64,000 nucleotides of DNA. It comes from Paenibacillus_E sp052115445. GTDB taxonomy: Bacteria; Bacillota; Bacilli; Paenibacillales; NBRC-103111. The first letter of the stretch is position 1; each line of letters begins with the position of its first letter. This document shows positions 1-8,010 of the stretch, one piece after another. The stretch covers positions 38,030-102,029 of the forward strand of contig NZ_JBFRGR010000025.1 of NCBI RefSeq assembly GCF_052115445.1. The letters run 5' to 3'. The notes below the pieces were generated by a model. That model was not told the DNA's origin, did no database searches, and saw only the letters and a program-made list of their open reading frames with translations. The translations under genes were made by a program, and so were the position numbers.

Positions 1-452
1 AGCTTGTAACGAAACTGCTGGCTGGCAAATCAGGGACGCGGCTCTTTAATGTAGAAGTAGGGGGATTCGACGATCATGCGGATGAGAAACTGCAACATGC
101 ACAAATGCTGACGCAGGTCGATGAAGGGCTAACTGCATTCTATCAGGACTTACAGGCACAAGGGTTGCAGGATCGCGTCGCTGTCATGGTGTTCTCCGAG
201 TTTGGACGTCGTGTTAAGGAGAACGGCAGCGGTGGAACCGACCACGGAACAGCGGCACCGATGTTGGTCATTGGCGGCAAGGTAAAGGGCGGTCTATACG
301 GCGCCTATCCGAGCTTGAGTAACTTAGATAATGGAGATTTGAAATATGAGGTTGATTTCCGTTCTGTCTATAGTACATTAATTGACTCATGGTTAAATGG
401 GGATGCAGCAACAGTGCTAGGTAAAACGTATGAAAATTTAAAGTTCATTTAA
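1..452 (+). CDS. DUF1501 family protein, C-terminal part (5' end outside window)
   Basis: The reading frame is open from base 3, so this is the tail of a longer gene cut by the window edge. About 149 residues are visible. They carry the conserved C-terminal motifs of DUF1501 proteins: GGFDDHAD near the start, then VMVFSEFGRRVKENGSGGTDHG, a glycine-rich GGKVKGGLYG stretch, and the closing VDFRSVYSTLIDSWL. DUF1501 proteins belong to the alkaline-phosphatase/sulfatase-like fold, are usually exported, and are often encoded beside DUF1800 proteins; their biochemical role is not settled. The gene ends 18 bases before mug, whose ribosome binding site directly follows the stop, so the two may be cotranscribed. 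Confidence 0.85.
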   Translation, partial: LVTKLLAGKSGTRLFNVEVGGFDDHADEKLQHAQMLTQVDEGLTAFYQDLQAQGLQDRVAVMVFSEFGRRVKENGSGGTDHGTAAPMLVIGGKVKGGLYGAYPSLSNLDNGDLKYEVDFRSVYSTLIDSWLNGDAATVLGKTYENLKFI

Positions 453-470
453 CTTGTAGGAGGTGCACGG

Positions 471-980
471 TTGGAACTAACGGCAATTTCAGATCATATT
501 GCGGAGGGGATGCAAATTCTCTTCGTTGGCTATAATCCGAGTATTCGATCAGGGGAAACCGGGCATCATTATGCGAATCCCAACAATCGATTCTATCGTA
601 TCTTGTTTCAGGCGGGTTTAACGCCAAGGCTCTACAAGCCGCAAGAGGATGGCGATCTGCTTGAAATTGGTTATGGCTTCACGAATATCGTGGCACGCCC
701 TTCTTTGACAGCAGCAGAAATTACGGCAGACGAGTATCGAGAGGGCAGATATATTCTGAAAGCGAAAATTGAGGCCTACCGACCCAAGGTAGTTTGCTTC
801 GTGGGGAAGGGTGTCTATGAGCAGTATAGCGGGCGAAGAGGCATTTCCTGGGGGAGTCAACCGCAGCCAATGGTAGAAGGCGTTATTGATTATGTGTGTC
901 CGTCTTCTAGCGGACTTGTGCGAATGAAGCTGGAAGATATGGTAGCGATTTATCGAGGAATTCTGACAAGTCTCGTATAG
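471..980 (+). CDS. mug: Mismatch-specific uracil-DNA glycosylase (Mug/TDG family)
   Basis: Encodes 169 residues, the usual size for Mug, which removes uracil or ethenocytosine from G:U and related mispairs in base-excision repair. The active-site block GYNPSIRS (the family's catalytic-loop Asn is N22), the HHYANPNNRFYRIL block, the GFTNIVARPS segment, the FVGKGVY strand and the late PSSSGL motif (NPSGL in most relatives) are all visible. The start is TTG at 471: a strong TAGGAGGTG at 457-465 lies at normal spacing and no better ATG exists until the catalytic loop. It sits 18 bases after the DUF1501 gene and is followed by a separate promoter region for serC. Confidence 0.9.
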   Translation: MELTAISDHIAEGMQILFVGYNPSIRSGETGHHYANPNNRFYRILFQAGLTPRLYKPQEDGDLLEIGYGFTNIVARPSLTAAEITADEYREGRYILKAKIEAYRPKVVCFVGKGVYEQYSGRRGISWGSQPQPMVEGVIDYVCPSSSGLVRMKLEDMVAIYRGILTSLV

Positions 981-997
981 CCTGTTTGAGGTTTTAC

Positions 998-1026
998 TTG
1001 ATGCTTGCACAGAATATTGCTATCAT
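998..1026 (+). promoter_or_regulatory. Candidate sigma-A promoter for serC
   Basis: TTGATG at 998-1003 and TATCAT at 1021-1026 are separated by 17 bases and lie 35 bases upstream of the serC start. No activator site or T-box structure is evident in the short leader. Hexamer matches are moderate, so this is only a plausible call. Confidence 0.35.
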
Positions 1027-1060
1027 AGCCATAATACAAAACGAAAAGGTGTGGTCACTC

Positions 1061-2149
1061 ATGGGAAACAGGGCCTATAACTTTAACGCAGGGCCTGCGG
1101 CTTTACCTCTCGAAGTACTTCAGAGAGCACAAGAAGAGTTTGTTGATTTTAAAGGCATTGGCATGTCCATTATGGAAATTTCTCACCGGAGTAGCGAATA
1201 TGAGCAAGTGCACAATGAAACACAAGTGTTATTAAAGCGTATTTTTGGTATTCCAGATGGGTACCAAATTCTCTTTTTGACAGGTGGAGCGAGCTCTCAG
1301 TTCTCCATGATCCCTATGAATTTCTTGAAGGCAGGCAAGGTTGGCAGCTATGTGCTGACAGGCGCTTGGGCCGAGAAGGCTGTGCAAGAAGCAGCGCTAT
1401 TCGGAGAAGTTTCTCTGGCGGCTAGTTCGAAAGAACAGAAATTTATGAAAATTCCTGCATTGAGTGACATTAACTTAGATCCGAACTCAGCTTATTTGCA
1501 CATCACGTCCAATGAGACGATTGAAGGCGCGCAATTCCAAAGCTTTCCGGAAACAGGCAATATTCCTCTGATTGGTGACATGTCCAGTGATATCTTGAGC
1601 CGTCCAGTCGACGTTTCCAAGTTCAGCATGATCTATGCGGGAGCACAGAAGAACCTTGGACCATCTGGTGTGACCGTTGCGATTATTAAAGACGATCTAC
1701 TTGTTGATCTACCAAAAACAATCCCAACCATGATGCGTTATGAAACGCATAGCAAAAACAATTCCTTGTATAACACACCGCCAGCATACTCCATTTATAT
1801 GGTAAATCTGGTGTTGAAATGGATTGAAGAGCAAGGCGGATTGACGGTTATTCAGAAGAATAATATAGAAAAATCAGGCCTTATTTATAACGCAATTGAT
1901 AGCAGCAATGGCTTCTACCGTGGACCCGTAGATCTAGGAAGCCGTTCTGCGATGAATATTACGTTCCGCTTGCAAGATGAAGAGCTAGAGAAGAAGTTCA
2001 TTAAAGAAACCGAACAGCAAGGGTTCGTTGGCTTGAAAGGTCATCGCAGTGTCGGTGGTCTACGTGCTTCCACGTATAACGCAGTTCCTTACGCATCATG
2101 TAAAGCACTCGCTGATTTCATGACGGATTTCCAACAACGCAACAGTTGA
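1061..2149 (+). CDS. serC: Phosphoserine aminotransferase
   Basis: Class V aminotransferase that converts 3-phosphohydroxypyruvate and glutamate to O-phosphoserine in serine synthesis; the same enzyme can act on the pyridoxal-phosphate pathway intermediate. The protein is 362 residues, matching the family. The N terminus YNFNAGPAALP, the ISHRSSEYEQV substrate motif, the LTGGASSQF cofactor loop and the pyridoxal-phosphate lysine K197 in YAGAQKNLGPSG are clear; GHRSVGGLRAS near the end is also typical. The frame is open upstream to 986, but ATG 1061 is preferred because it begins at the conserved N terminus and has AAAGGTG just upstream. It is monocistronic: a terminator follows directly. Confidence 0.95.
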   Translation: MGNRAYNFNAGPAALPLEVLQRAQEEFVDFKGIGMSIMEISHRSSEYEQVHNETQVLLKRIFGIPDGYQILFLTGGASSQFSMIPMNFLKAGKVGSYVLTGAWAEKAVQEAALFGEVSLAASSKEQKFMKIPALSDINLDPNSAYLHITSNETIEGAQFQSFPETGNIPLIGDMSSDILSRPVDVSKFSMIYAGAQKNLGPSGVTVAIIKDDLLVDLPKTIPTMMRYETHSKNNSLYNTPPAYSIYMVNLVLKWIEEQGGLTVIQKNNIEKSGLIYNAIDSSNGFYRGPVDLGSRSAMNITFRLQDEELEKKFIKETEQQGFVGLKGHRSVGGLRASTYNAVPYASCKALADFMTDFQQRNS

Positions 2150-2160
2150 GAAAATGAATT

Positions 2161-2205
2161 AAGCTATTCATGGCACCCTCGTGTGCGCGTGAATAGCTTT
2201 TTTTG
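2161..2205 (+). terminator. Intrinsic terminator of serC
   Basis: A 10-base perfect stem (AAGCTATTCA with TGAATAGCTT) followed by a run of T, 12 bases after the serC stop. Confidence 0.9.
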
Positions 2206-2444
2206 TGCTGAGGCATGTAGTTTCGATCGAATGGTTTAGAAGCCTGTAGAGAGTCTCTGAGCAGCTTTAAAAGCGGTAATTGGAAGATGAGTTTGGACTA
2301 GATCTAGTAGAGGATGAATGTCCCAGTCATTTCGACATTTCCGAAAAAATCAAGTAAAAAACGAAAAAATTTTTTCTAAACCCAGCGAGCCACGCCCCGT
2401 CTAGGATTGCGTGTTTTGGAATTGTAAATAGGTCGTATTGCTCG
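2206..2444. other. Intergenic stretch without a recognisable gene
   Basis: About 240 bases between the serC terminator and the nrd promoter. I see no ORF with a ribosome binding site. An A-rich tract near 2343-2372 is the only obvious compositional feature. Confidence 0.5.
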
Positions 2445-2473
2445 TTGACAAACACAATATATTGATATAAATT
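2445..2473 (+). promoter_or_regulatory. nrdIEF promoter with NrdR-like operator in its spacer
   Basis: A perfect TTGACA (2445-2450) is followed 17 bases later by TAAATT (overlapping TATAAA at 2466-2471). The spacer holds ACACAATATATTG (2452-2464), whose core CAATATATTG is a perfect palindrome and fits 14 of 16 positions of the published NrdR-box consensus acaCwAtATaTwGtgt. NrdR is the ATP/dATP-sensing repressor of ribonucleotide reductase genes. NrdR boxes usually come in pairs; I see only one convincing copy. Confidence 0.6.
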
Positions 2474-2529
2474 TGAATCTATCAACTAGATGTCGTGATA
2501 AAAAGCGCATTGCGAGATTGCTAGCAGAA

Positions 2530-2581
2530 GGCTCAAAACAAGCCGGAAATCAAGCAAAACCGCAGGTTTCAAGCTTTTTTG
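2530..2581 (+). terminator. Candidate attenuator in the nrdIEF leader
   Basis: Within the roughly 265-base leader of nrdI, a small hairpin (GGCT...AGCC, 2530-2544) is followed by a second hairpin (AAGC/GCTT arms with an inner AAACC/GGTTT stem, 2552-2576) that runs straight into six T. This is the layout of an intrinsic terminator 160 bases before the coding region, so readthrough may be regulated. A third small hairpin follows at 2584-2602. I do not recognise a known riboswitch class here. Confidence 0.45.
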
Positions 2582-2739
2582 ACCGCTTACGGAGTCGTAA
2601 AGCAAATGCAGATTCTGTCGATTAATGGGTAGATGAACTCGCGAATGACAGACGATAGAATTAGTATCTTTACTACATATAGGTTACCCTCAAGTGATGG
2701 CACAAGATAGAGAATTGACAATGATAGGAGACGGAAGCT

Positions 2740-3099
2740 ATGTTGATTGCTTACGATTCGAAGACTGGAAATGTTCGCCGTTTTATTGCGAAGCTCCAGA
2801 TGCCCGCGGTTCAAATAGAGGAAGCGATGACAATGGACGAGCCATTCGTACTCGTGACGTATACAACTGGCTTTGGACAAATTCCTCCCAAGGTAGCTTC
2901 TTTCCTAGAAAGTAATTCTTCTCGTCTTCAAGGCGTTGCAGCAAGCGGTAATCGCAACTGGGGAGACGGCTTCGCCAAAAGCGCAGATACGATCTCAGCT
3001 CTTTATGATGTTCCCGTATTAACCAAATTCGAATTATCCGGCACTAAAAATGATGTAGAACGATTTGTTCAGGGGGTACAAGCAATTGCGGCACATTGA
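2740..3099 (+). CDS. nrdI: NrdI, flavodoxin-like activator of class Ib ribonucleotide reductase
   Basis: A 119-residue flavodoxin-like protein that supplies oxidant to load the dimanganese-tyrosyl radical cofactor of NrdF. It begins with the FMN phosphate loop MLIAYDSKTGNVRRF and has the YTTGFGQIP and AASGNRNWGDGFA segments typical of NrdI. The ATG at 2740 has AGGAG at good spacing. It is the first gene of nrdI-nrdE-nrdF and its 3' end overlaps the likely nrdE start by 14 bases, implying coupled translation. Expression probably depends on the NrdR-like promoter and leader hairpins upstream. Confidence 0.93.
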   Translation: MLIAYDSKTGNVRRFIAKLQMPAVQIEEAMTMDEPFVLVTYTTGFGQIPPKVASFLESNSSRLQGVAASGNRNWGDGFAKSADTISALYDVPVLTKFELSGTKNDVERFVQGVQAIAAH

Positions 3100-5170
3100 A
3101 CTTAATAATGAATTAATGCAACGCGGTACGGATGGTTTTTTTCAATTAGAGAAGGATAAAGAAGCTGTTAAGGTGTTCATAGAGGAAGTCCACAGCCGAA
3201 GCCTCACATTCCCCGATACCTCTTCGAAGGTTCGTTATATGATCGACAATAACTTCTACGAGAACGTTTATGACAAATACACCGAAGATGAAGTTAACAG
3301 CGTGTATCAAGTGGCACATGACAATCAATTCGAGTTCGCATCGTATATGGCAGCTTCGAAATTTTATACAGATTACGCTTTGCGCAGTGATGATAAGACG
3401 TTGTACCTGGAGCATTTCCCTGATCGCGTAGCGATCGTAGCCTTGTACTTGGGTCGCGGAAACGCCGAAACAGCACGCGTGCTTGCCCTATCGATGATGG
3501 AGCAGCGCTTGCAGCCAGCGACACCTACGTTCTTGAACGCAGGCAAGAGCCGTCGCGGTGAATTAGTATCGTGCTTCTTGTTAGAAATGGATGATTCCTT
3601 GAACTCCATCAACTATGTATTAGCAACGTGTATGCAGCTTTCCAAAATTGGCGGCGGTGTAGCGGTGAACTTATCGAAGCTTCGTGGGCGCGGTGAAACG
3701 ATCAAAGGCGTTGAGGGCGCAGCGAAAGGAATTATTCCTGTTCTTAAGCTGATGGAAGATGCGTTCTCCTATGCGGATCAAATGGGCCAACGCAAAGGTT
3801 CAGGCGCGGCGTATTATAACATTTTTGGCTGGGACGTCATGGAGTTCCTTGATAGTAAGAAAATTAACGCGGATGAGAAATCCCGTTTGAAAACACTCTC
3901 GATTGGTCTTATCGTACCGAATAAATTTTATAAGTTAGCGGAGGAGAACAAGCCTCTACATATTTTCGCTCCTTACACGGTTCTGCAAGCCTATGGCAAG
4001 CACATGGACGATCTGGACATGGATGAGATGTATGATGAACTCTTAGCGAACCCGAAAGTAAAGAAGAAAGTCATCATGAATGCACGTGATATGCTGACCA
4101 AAATTGCGACTACTCAACTGGAATCCGGTTATCCATATATGATGAATCGTACGAATGCGAATAAGGATCATGCTTTGAAGGGGATTGGGACGATCAAGAT
4201 GTCCAATCTGTGCACAGAGATTTTCCAACTGCAGGAAACGTCCGAAATCAATGATTACGGTCAAGAAGACACTATTCTTCGAGATATCAGCTGTAATCTA
4301 GCTTCGATGAATATTGCCAATGTGATGGATCGTAAAAAGCTGCGCGAAACTGTGCACGAAGGCATGATCGCCCTAACTTCGGTGAGTGATATGACGACGA
4401 TTCACAATGCGCCAGGTGTTGCCAAAGCGAACCGTGAGCTGCACTCTGTCGGTCTTGGCGTTATGAATTTGCACGGCTATTTGTCCAAGAACAAAATTGC
4501 TTATGAAAGTGCTGAAGCGAAGGATTTCGTTCGCACCTTCTTCGCAGCGATGAATTTCTATTCCATTGAGAAAAGCATGGAGATTGCCAAAGAATCCGGA
4601 CAAACGTTTGAAGGCTTTGAGCTATCGGAATATGCGAATGGGAACTATTTTACCCGTTATACAGAAACAGATTACCGTCCACTCTCGGATAAAGTGAAAG
4701 CATTATTCGAAGGCATGCCGATTCCGTCACCTAGTGATTGGAGAGCACTGCAAGCTGACGTTCAGAAGCACGGTCTTTACCATGCGTACCGTTTGGCAAT
4801 AGCGCCGACGCAAAGCATCTCGTATATCCAAAATTCAACATCCAGCGTTATGCCAATTGTTGAACCGATTGAGACACGTACGTATGCGAATTCGACAACG
4901 TATTATCCGATGCCATTCATGGCTCGTGACAATTTCTTCTACTATAAATCCGCTTATCAAATGGATCAATTCAAGATTCTTGACCTCATCTCGGAGATTC
5001 AAACACATGTGGATCAAGGGATCTCGACCATTTTACACGTAAACAGTGATGTTTCAACAAGACAACTTGCTAGATTATACCTGTATGCGGCACACAAAGG
5101 ACTTAAATCGCTCTACTACACACGAACCAATCAGCTATCTGTTGAGGAATGTGTAAGCTGCTCAGTATAA
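3086..5170 (+). CDS. nrdE: Class Ib ribonucleoside-diphosphate reductase, alpha subunit
   Basis: Large catalytic subunit that reduces NDPs to dNDPs. Visible signatures are PATPTFLNAG, the RRGELVSCFLLE cysteine, the QLSKIGGGVAVNLS block, the NLCTE active-site motif, the ITPTxSIS-like APTQSISYIQNSTSSVMP loop and the C-terminal redox pair in ECVSCSV. I place the start at TTG 3086 (694 residues), which has AGGGGG 9-10 bases upstream and begins RHIELNNELM, as in Bacillus homologues; a TTG at 3065 in the same frame is an alternative. There is no N-terminal ATP-cone, consistent with class Ib and with transcriptional control by NrdR. Confidence 0.95.
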   Translation: MRHIELNNELMQRGTDGFFQLEKDKEAVKVFIEEVHSRSLTFPDTSSKVRYMIDNNFYENVYDKYTEDEVNSVYQVAHDNQFEFASYMAASKFYTDYALRSDDKTLYLEHFPDRVAIVALYLGRGNAETARVLALSMMEQRLQPATPTFLNAGKSRRGELVSCFLLEMDDSLNSINYVLATCMQLSKIGGGVAVNLSKLRGRGETIKGVEGAAKGIIPVLKLMEDAFSYADQMGQRKGSGAAYYNIFGWDVMEFLDSKKINADEKSRLKTLSIGLIVPNKFYKLAEENKPLHIFAPYTVLQAYGKHMDDLDMDEMYDELLANPKVKKKVIMNARDMLTKIATTQLESGYPYMMNRTNANKDHALKGIGTIKMSNLCTEIFQLQETSEINDYGQEDTILRDISCNLASMNIANVMDRKKLRETVHEGMIALTSVSDMTTIHNAPGVAKANRELHSVGLGVMNLHGYLSKNKIAYESAEAKDFVRTFFAAMNFYSIEKSMEIAKESGQTFEGFELSEYANGNYFTRYTETDYRPLSDKVKALFEGMPIPSPSDWRALQADVQKHGLYHAYRLAIAPTQSISYIQNSTSSVMPIVEPIETRTYANSTTYYPMPFMARDNFFYYKSAYQMDQFKILDLISEIQTHVDQGISTILHVNSDVSTRQLARLYLYAAHKGLKSLYYTRTNQLSVEECVSCSV

Positions 5171-5191
5171 TTAGGAAGGGGACTACCACTT

Positions 5192-6178
5192 ATGACAAGT
5201 GCACCAACGATCAATAAACCAATCGTCAAAAAAGCGGTGAATTGGAACCGGCCCGATGATGATTTCACGATTACGTTTTGGAATCAAAATATTATGCAAT
5301 TTTGGACAGATGAAGAAATTCCATTGTCTGATGATAAAATGTCCTGGATTACACTAAGCAACGTTGAACGTGAGCTCTATATGAAGGTGCTTGGCGGTCT
5401 AACTTTGCTGGATACCATGCAAGGCGGCGTAGGGATGCCGAAGATTCTTGAGCATGTGGATGGGTTGCAGCGCAAAGCTGTGCTTAGCTTCATGGGGATG
5501 ATGGAGCAGATCCATGCGAAGTCTTACAGTTCGATTTTCACAACGCTGTCTACGACAGAAGAGATCAACGAGCTGTTTCAATGGGTGGAGCGGAATCCAC
5601 ACTTGCAATTTAAGGCGAATAAGATTTCACATTACTATGAGAATATTAATACGACCAAAGAGCTGTATCTAGCGATGGCATCGTCTGTTCTACTGGAAAG
5701 CTATTTGTTCTATAGCGGTTTCTATTATCCGTTGTACTTAGCTGGCCAAGGTAAAATGACGAGCAGCGGTGAGATCATTGACTTGATCTTGCGCGATGAG
5801 AGCATCCACGGGTTGTACATAGGCGTGCTGGCACAAGAGGTCTACGCGGAGCTAAGCCCTGCCGAGCAAGACGAGGCGTACGCGACGTTGTGTGCGCTGT
5901 TGAAAGAGCTTCATGCGAATGAAGAAGGCTACACGGATAGTCTGTACGGACCATTGGGTCTGGCAGACGAAGTGAAAGCATTCCTTCGCTACAACGCGAA
6001 TAAGGCGTTTATGAACTTGGGCGTTGAACCGATGTTCCCGGAAGAGGAGATCAACCCGATTGTATTGAACGGACTGAGCACGAAGACGAAGCAGCATGAC
6101 TTTTTCTCCAAAAAGGGCAATGGTTACGTGCGCACGATTCACGTTGAGGCTCTGACGGACGATGACTTTGTATTTTAA
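5192..6178 (+). CDS. nrdF: Class Ib ribonucleoside-diphosphate reductase, beta subunit
   Basis: A 328-residue small subunit that houses the dinuclear metal site and tyrosyl radical. The expected ligands are visible: D74 (LLDTMQGG), E105 and H108 with the radical tyrosine Y112 in MMEQIHAKSY, E169 (LLESYLFYSGF), and E203 and H206 in LRDESIHG. The presence of Y112 together with an nrdI gene supports a class Ib Mn2-Y enzyme. It begins at ATG 5192 with AGGAAGG upstream, 21 bases after nrdE, and is the last gene before a strong terminator. Confidence 0.95.
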   Translation: MTSAPTINKPIVKKAVNWNRPDDDFTITFWNQNIMQFWTDEEIPLSDDKMSWITLSNVERELYMKVLGGLTLLDTMQGGVGMPKILEHVDGLQRKAVLSFMGMMEQIHAKSYSSIFTTLSTTEEINELFQWVERNPHLQFKANKISHYYENINTTKELYLAMASSVLLESYLFYSGFYYPLYLAGQGKMTSSGEIIDLILRDESIHGLYIGVLAQEVYAELSPAEQDEAYATLCALLKELHANEEGYTDSLYGPLGLADEVKAFLRYNANKAFMNLGVEPMFPEEEINPIVLNGLSTKTKQHDFFSKKGNGYVRTIHVEALTDDDFVF

Positions 6179-6203
6179 GATGTAAGCATATAGATGATGA
6201 ATG

Positions 6204-6236
6204 AACCACTCGGCGGTTGCTGGGTGGTTTTTTTTT
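6204..6236 (+). terminator. Intrinsic terminator of nrdIEF
   Basis: Stem AACCACTCGGC against GCTGGGTGGTT followed by nine T, 25 bases after nrdF. Confidence 0.88.
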
Positions 6237-6367
6237 GATGTTCTAGGGTAAGCGAAGCTTTACCCTTACCTAATATGTTGTGGTGATGGTGCCTTACTGG
6301 TTGTTGAGAGTAGAGAGGAAGTAGAAGTAGTGTGGTCAGTTGAGTAGCTAGATCTTCAAATAAATGT

Positions 6368-6434
6368 AAAATATACAGCTAATATTGCTGATTTTCCTTG
6401 GATTTAGTGAAAAAATGGAAAATGTACAGCTAAT
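6368..6434. repeat. Two copies of AAAAT(A/G)TACAGCTAAT, 51 bp apart
   Basis: The 16-base motif occurs at 6368-6383 and 6419-6434 with one mismatch, giving a 51-base period. It lies in a 480-base gap between nrdF and yhbD that otherwise holds only a short hairpin (GGGTAA/TTACCC near 6246-6265) and no convincing gene. The period matches the other tandem arrays in this window. Confidence 0.55.
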
Positions 6435-6566
6435 TGGAGGACGATCGGCCGTTTGGAAGAATATAGCAGGAATTAACTGTAGGAAATCCATCTATTGCTT
6501 CAGAGAGCCGAGAATTGGCAAAAATAACTACATCAAATCCATTTAATTTGTATATGGCGGTGGAGA

Positions 6567-6596
6567 TAGGTTTGGGTATTCTAGGTTTGGGTATTC
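6567..6596. repeat. Perfect 15-bp tandem duplication
   Basis: TAGGTTTGGGTATTC occurs twice head to tail, about 70 bases upstream of yhbD. It could duplicate an operator or be replication slippage. Confidence 0.6.
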
Positions 6597-6663
6597 AGTC
6601 TCAAGGCTGATTTACTGCGTAACAATGTTATGTTAACCTGAAATGGCGAAGGAGGGATGTACG

Positions 6664-7293
6664 TTGGATGATGATTTGATATCGAAAAAGGAGCTTCTCG
6701 AGCTAACAGGGATATCTTATGGTCAATTATATCGCTGGAAACGCAAAAATTTAGTTCCTGAGGAATGGTTTATACGAAAATCAGCGTTTACGGGGCAGGA
6801 AACGTTCTTTCCGAAGGGGCAGATGCTGGCGCGAATCGATAAAATAATAAATATGAAGGATGATTTATCGCTGGATGAATTAGCGGATGTGTTCTCTATC
6901 GTGCCAAATGACATGAAAATAGACAAAATAGAGCTAATAAAACGAAACATTGTTTCTCTGCAAACCATAGACTATGCATCTCCATTTTTGGGGGGGACCG
7001 CGGTATTCAGCTTTGAAGAAACGTTGTTTCTGTTCCTTTTAGAAGATAGCTTACAATCCGGTGAAATGAGCCTGGATGAAGGGAAACACTTGCTTCTGAC
7101 GATGCAAGAGCAATTTGCCAAGTTCGAAGGCAAGCCTTGTGATCTGATTCTTATACGTAAGATGGGCTTAACTTTATTTCTACTCGTTACGACAGGCAGT
7201 GAGTTGTTCTTCGAGCAAGGCGTAAAGGTCGTACTCCGGATACAGGTTGCGAAGAAGATTGAAGAACTGAAGCTGAAAATAACAACAACGTGA
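6664..7293 (+). CDS. yhbD: YhbD family (DUF4004) protein with MerR-like N-terminal helix-turn-helix
   Basis: A 209-residue relative of Bacillus subtilis YhbD. The N-terminal segment (about residues 7-40, SKKELLELTGISYGQLYRWK) reads as a MerR-like winged helix, followed by the FTGQETFFPK block and a helical C-terminal half of unknown function. The start is taken as TTG 6664 because AAGGAGGG lies 7 bases upstream; the in-frame ATG at 6643 sits ahead of that site. It is followed 12 bases later by two bactofilin genes, the same order as yhbD-yhbE-yhbF in B. subtilis, so it is probably a regulator of, or partner in, the bactofilin operon. Confidence 0.8.
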   Translation: MDDDLISKKELLELTGISYGQLYRWKRKNLVPEEWFIRKSAFTGQETFFPKGQMLARIDKIINMKDDLSLDELADVFSIVPNDMKIDKIELIKRNIVSLQTIDYASPFLGGTAVFSFEETLFLFLLEDSLQSGEMSLDEGKHLLLTMQEQFAKFEGKPCDLILIRKMGLTLFLLVTTGSELFFEQGVKVVLRIQVAKKIEELKLKITTT

Positions 7294-7305
7294 GGAGGTG
7301 ACACG

Positions 7306-7986
7306 ATGCATACAGCAGAATTGAAGCGTAAATTGATGATTTCCGGAATAGGATCTTCTAATGGTGGTAGCTTTCGTTCGGTTAAAATAGACGGCATGGG
7401 GCGTCTGGAAGGGGACGTCATATGTTCCGATTTTACGCTAAATGGGCGCGCAGAAGTGAATGGCAGTATTACATCTGAAACGGCAGAATTGCATGGAACG
7501 CTAAATATTCAGGGGAATCTGAAAGCCAAGCGTACCCGAATTCATGGTAAAATCAAGATTGAGGGCAATTATGTTGGCGAGAACCTTGAAATTAATGGAG
7601 CTTCAATAATAACAGGCAACTGTGAGGCGGAGAAGTTTAATGCCAACGGCAAGCTGCAGGTTGGCACGCTTAATGCAGATACGATTCTTGTTACTTTGCA
7701 TGGGCATAGTAAAATCTCAGAGATCGGCGGAGAACGGATCCAAATACGTAAGCAGCGGGGTATTGGCTTGGCAAGTTGGCTGAAGATTCTGCCTCTGGGA
7801 ATTGGTAATCATTTGACGGTTCAAACCATCGAAGGTGACCATATTTACTTGGAATATACAACGGCTGATGTCGTAAGAGGAGCGGATATTACAATTGGAC
7901 CTGGTTGTGAGATCGGGCTCATCGAATATACCGCAAAGCTCGAGCAAGATAAGCAATCTAAGGTGAAACGCAGTGAAAAAGTGTAG
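7306..7986 (+). CDS. bacE: Bactofilin / polymer-forming cytoskeletal protein (YhbE/BacE-like)
   Basis: A 226-residue bactofilin. The central part is a string of short beta-helix turns with regular Gly and hydrophobic positions (LEGDVIC, GRAEVNGSI, GTLNIQGNLK, GKIKIEGNY), the parallel beta-helix that polymerises without nucleotide. The C-terminal part (GGERIQIRKQ, EGDHIYLEYTTADVVRGADITIGPGCEIGLIEY) is an extension shared with its neighbour. In B. subtilis the equivalent pair BacE/BacF takes part in flagellar assembly. ATG 7306 has GAGGAGGTG just upstream. It is the middle gene of yhbD-bacE-bacF. Confidence 0.82.
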   Translation: MHTAELKRKLMISGIGSSNGGSFRSVKIDGMGRLEGDVICSDFTLNGRAEVNGSITSETAELHGTLNIQGNLKAKRTRIHGKIKIEGNYVGENLEINGASIITGNCEAEKFNANGKLQVGTLNADTILVTLHGHSKISEIGGERIQIRKQRGIGLASWLKILPLGIGNHLTVQTIEGDHIYLEYTTADVVRGADITIGPGCEIGLIEYTAKLEQDKQSKVKRSEKV

Positions 7987-8010
7987 CAAGAGAGGAGGTT
8001 TTGAGGTACA

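Noticed and set aside
2587..2880. Minus-strand frame over the nrdI start
   Set aside because: Overlaps the nrd leader and nrdI antisense; no family match and no ribosome binding site.
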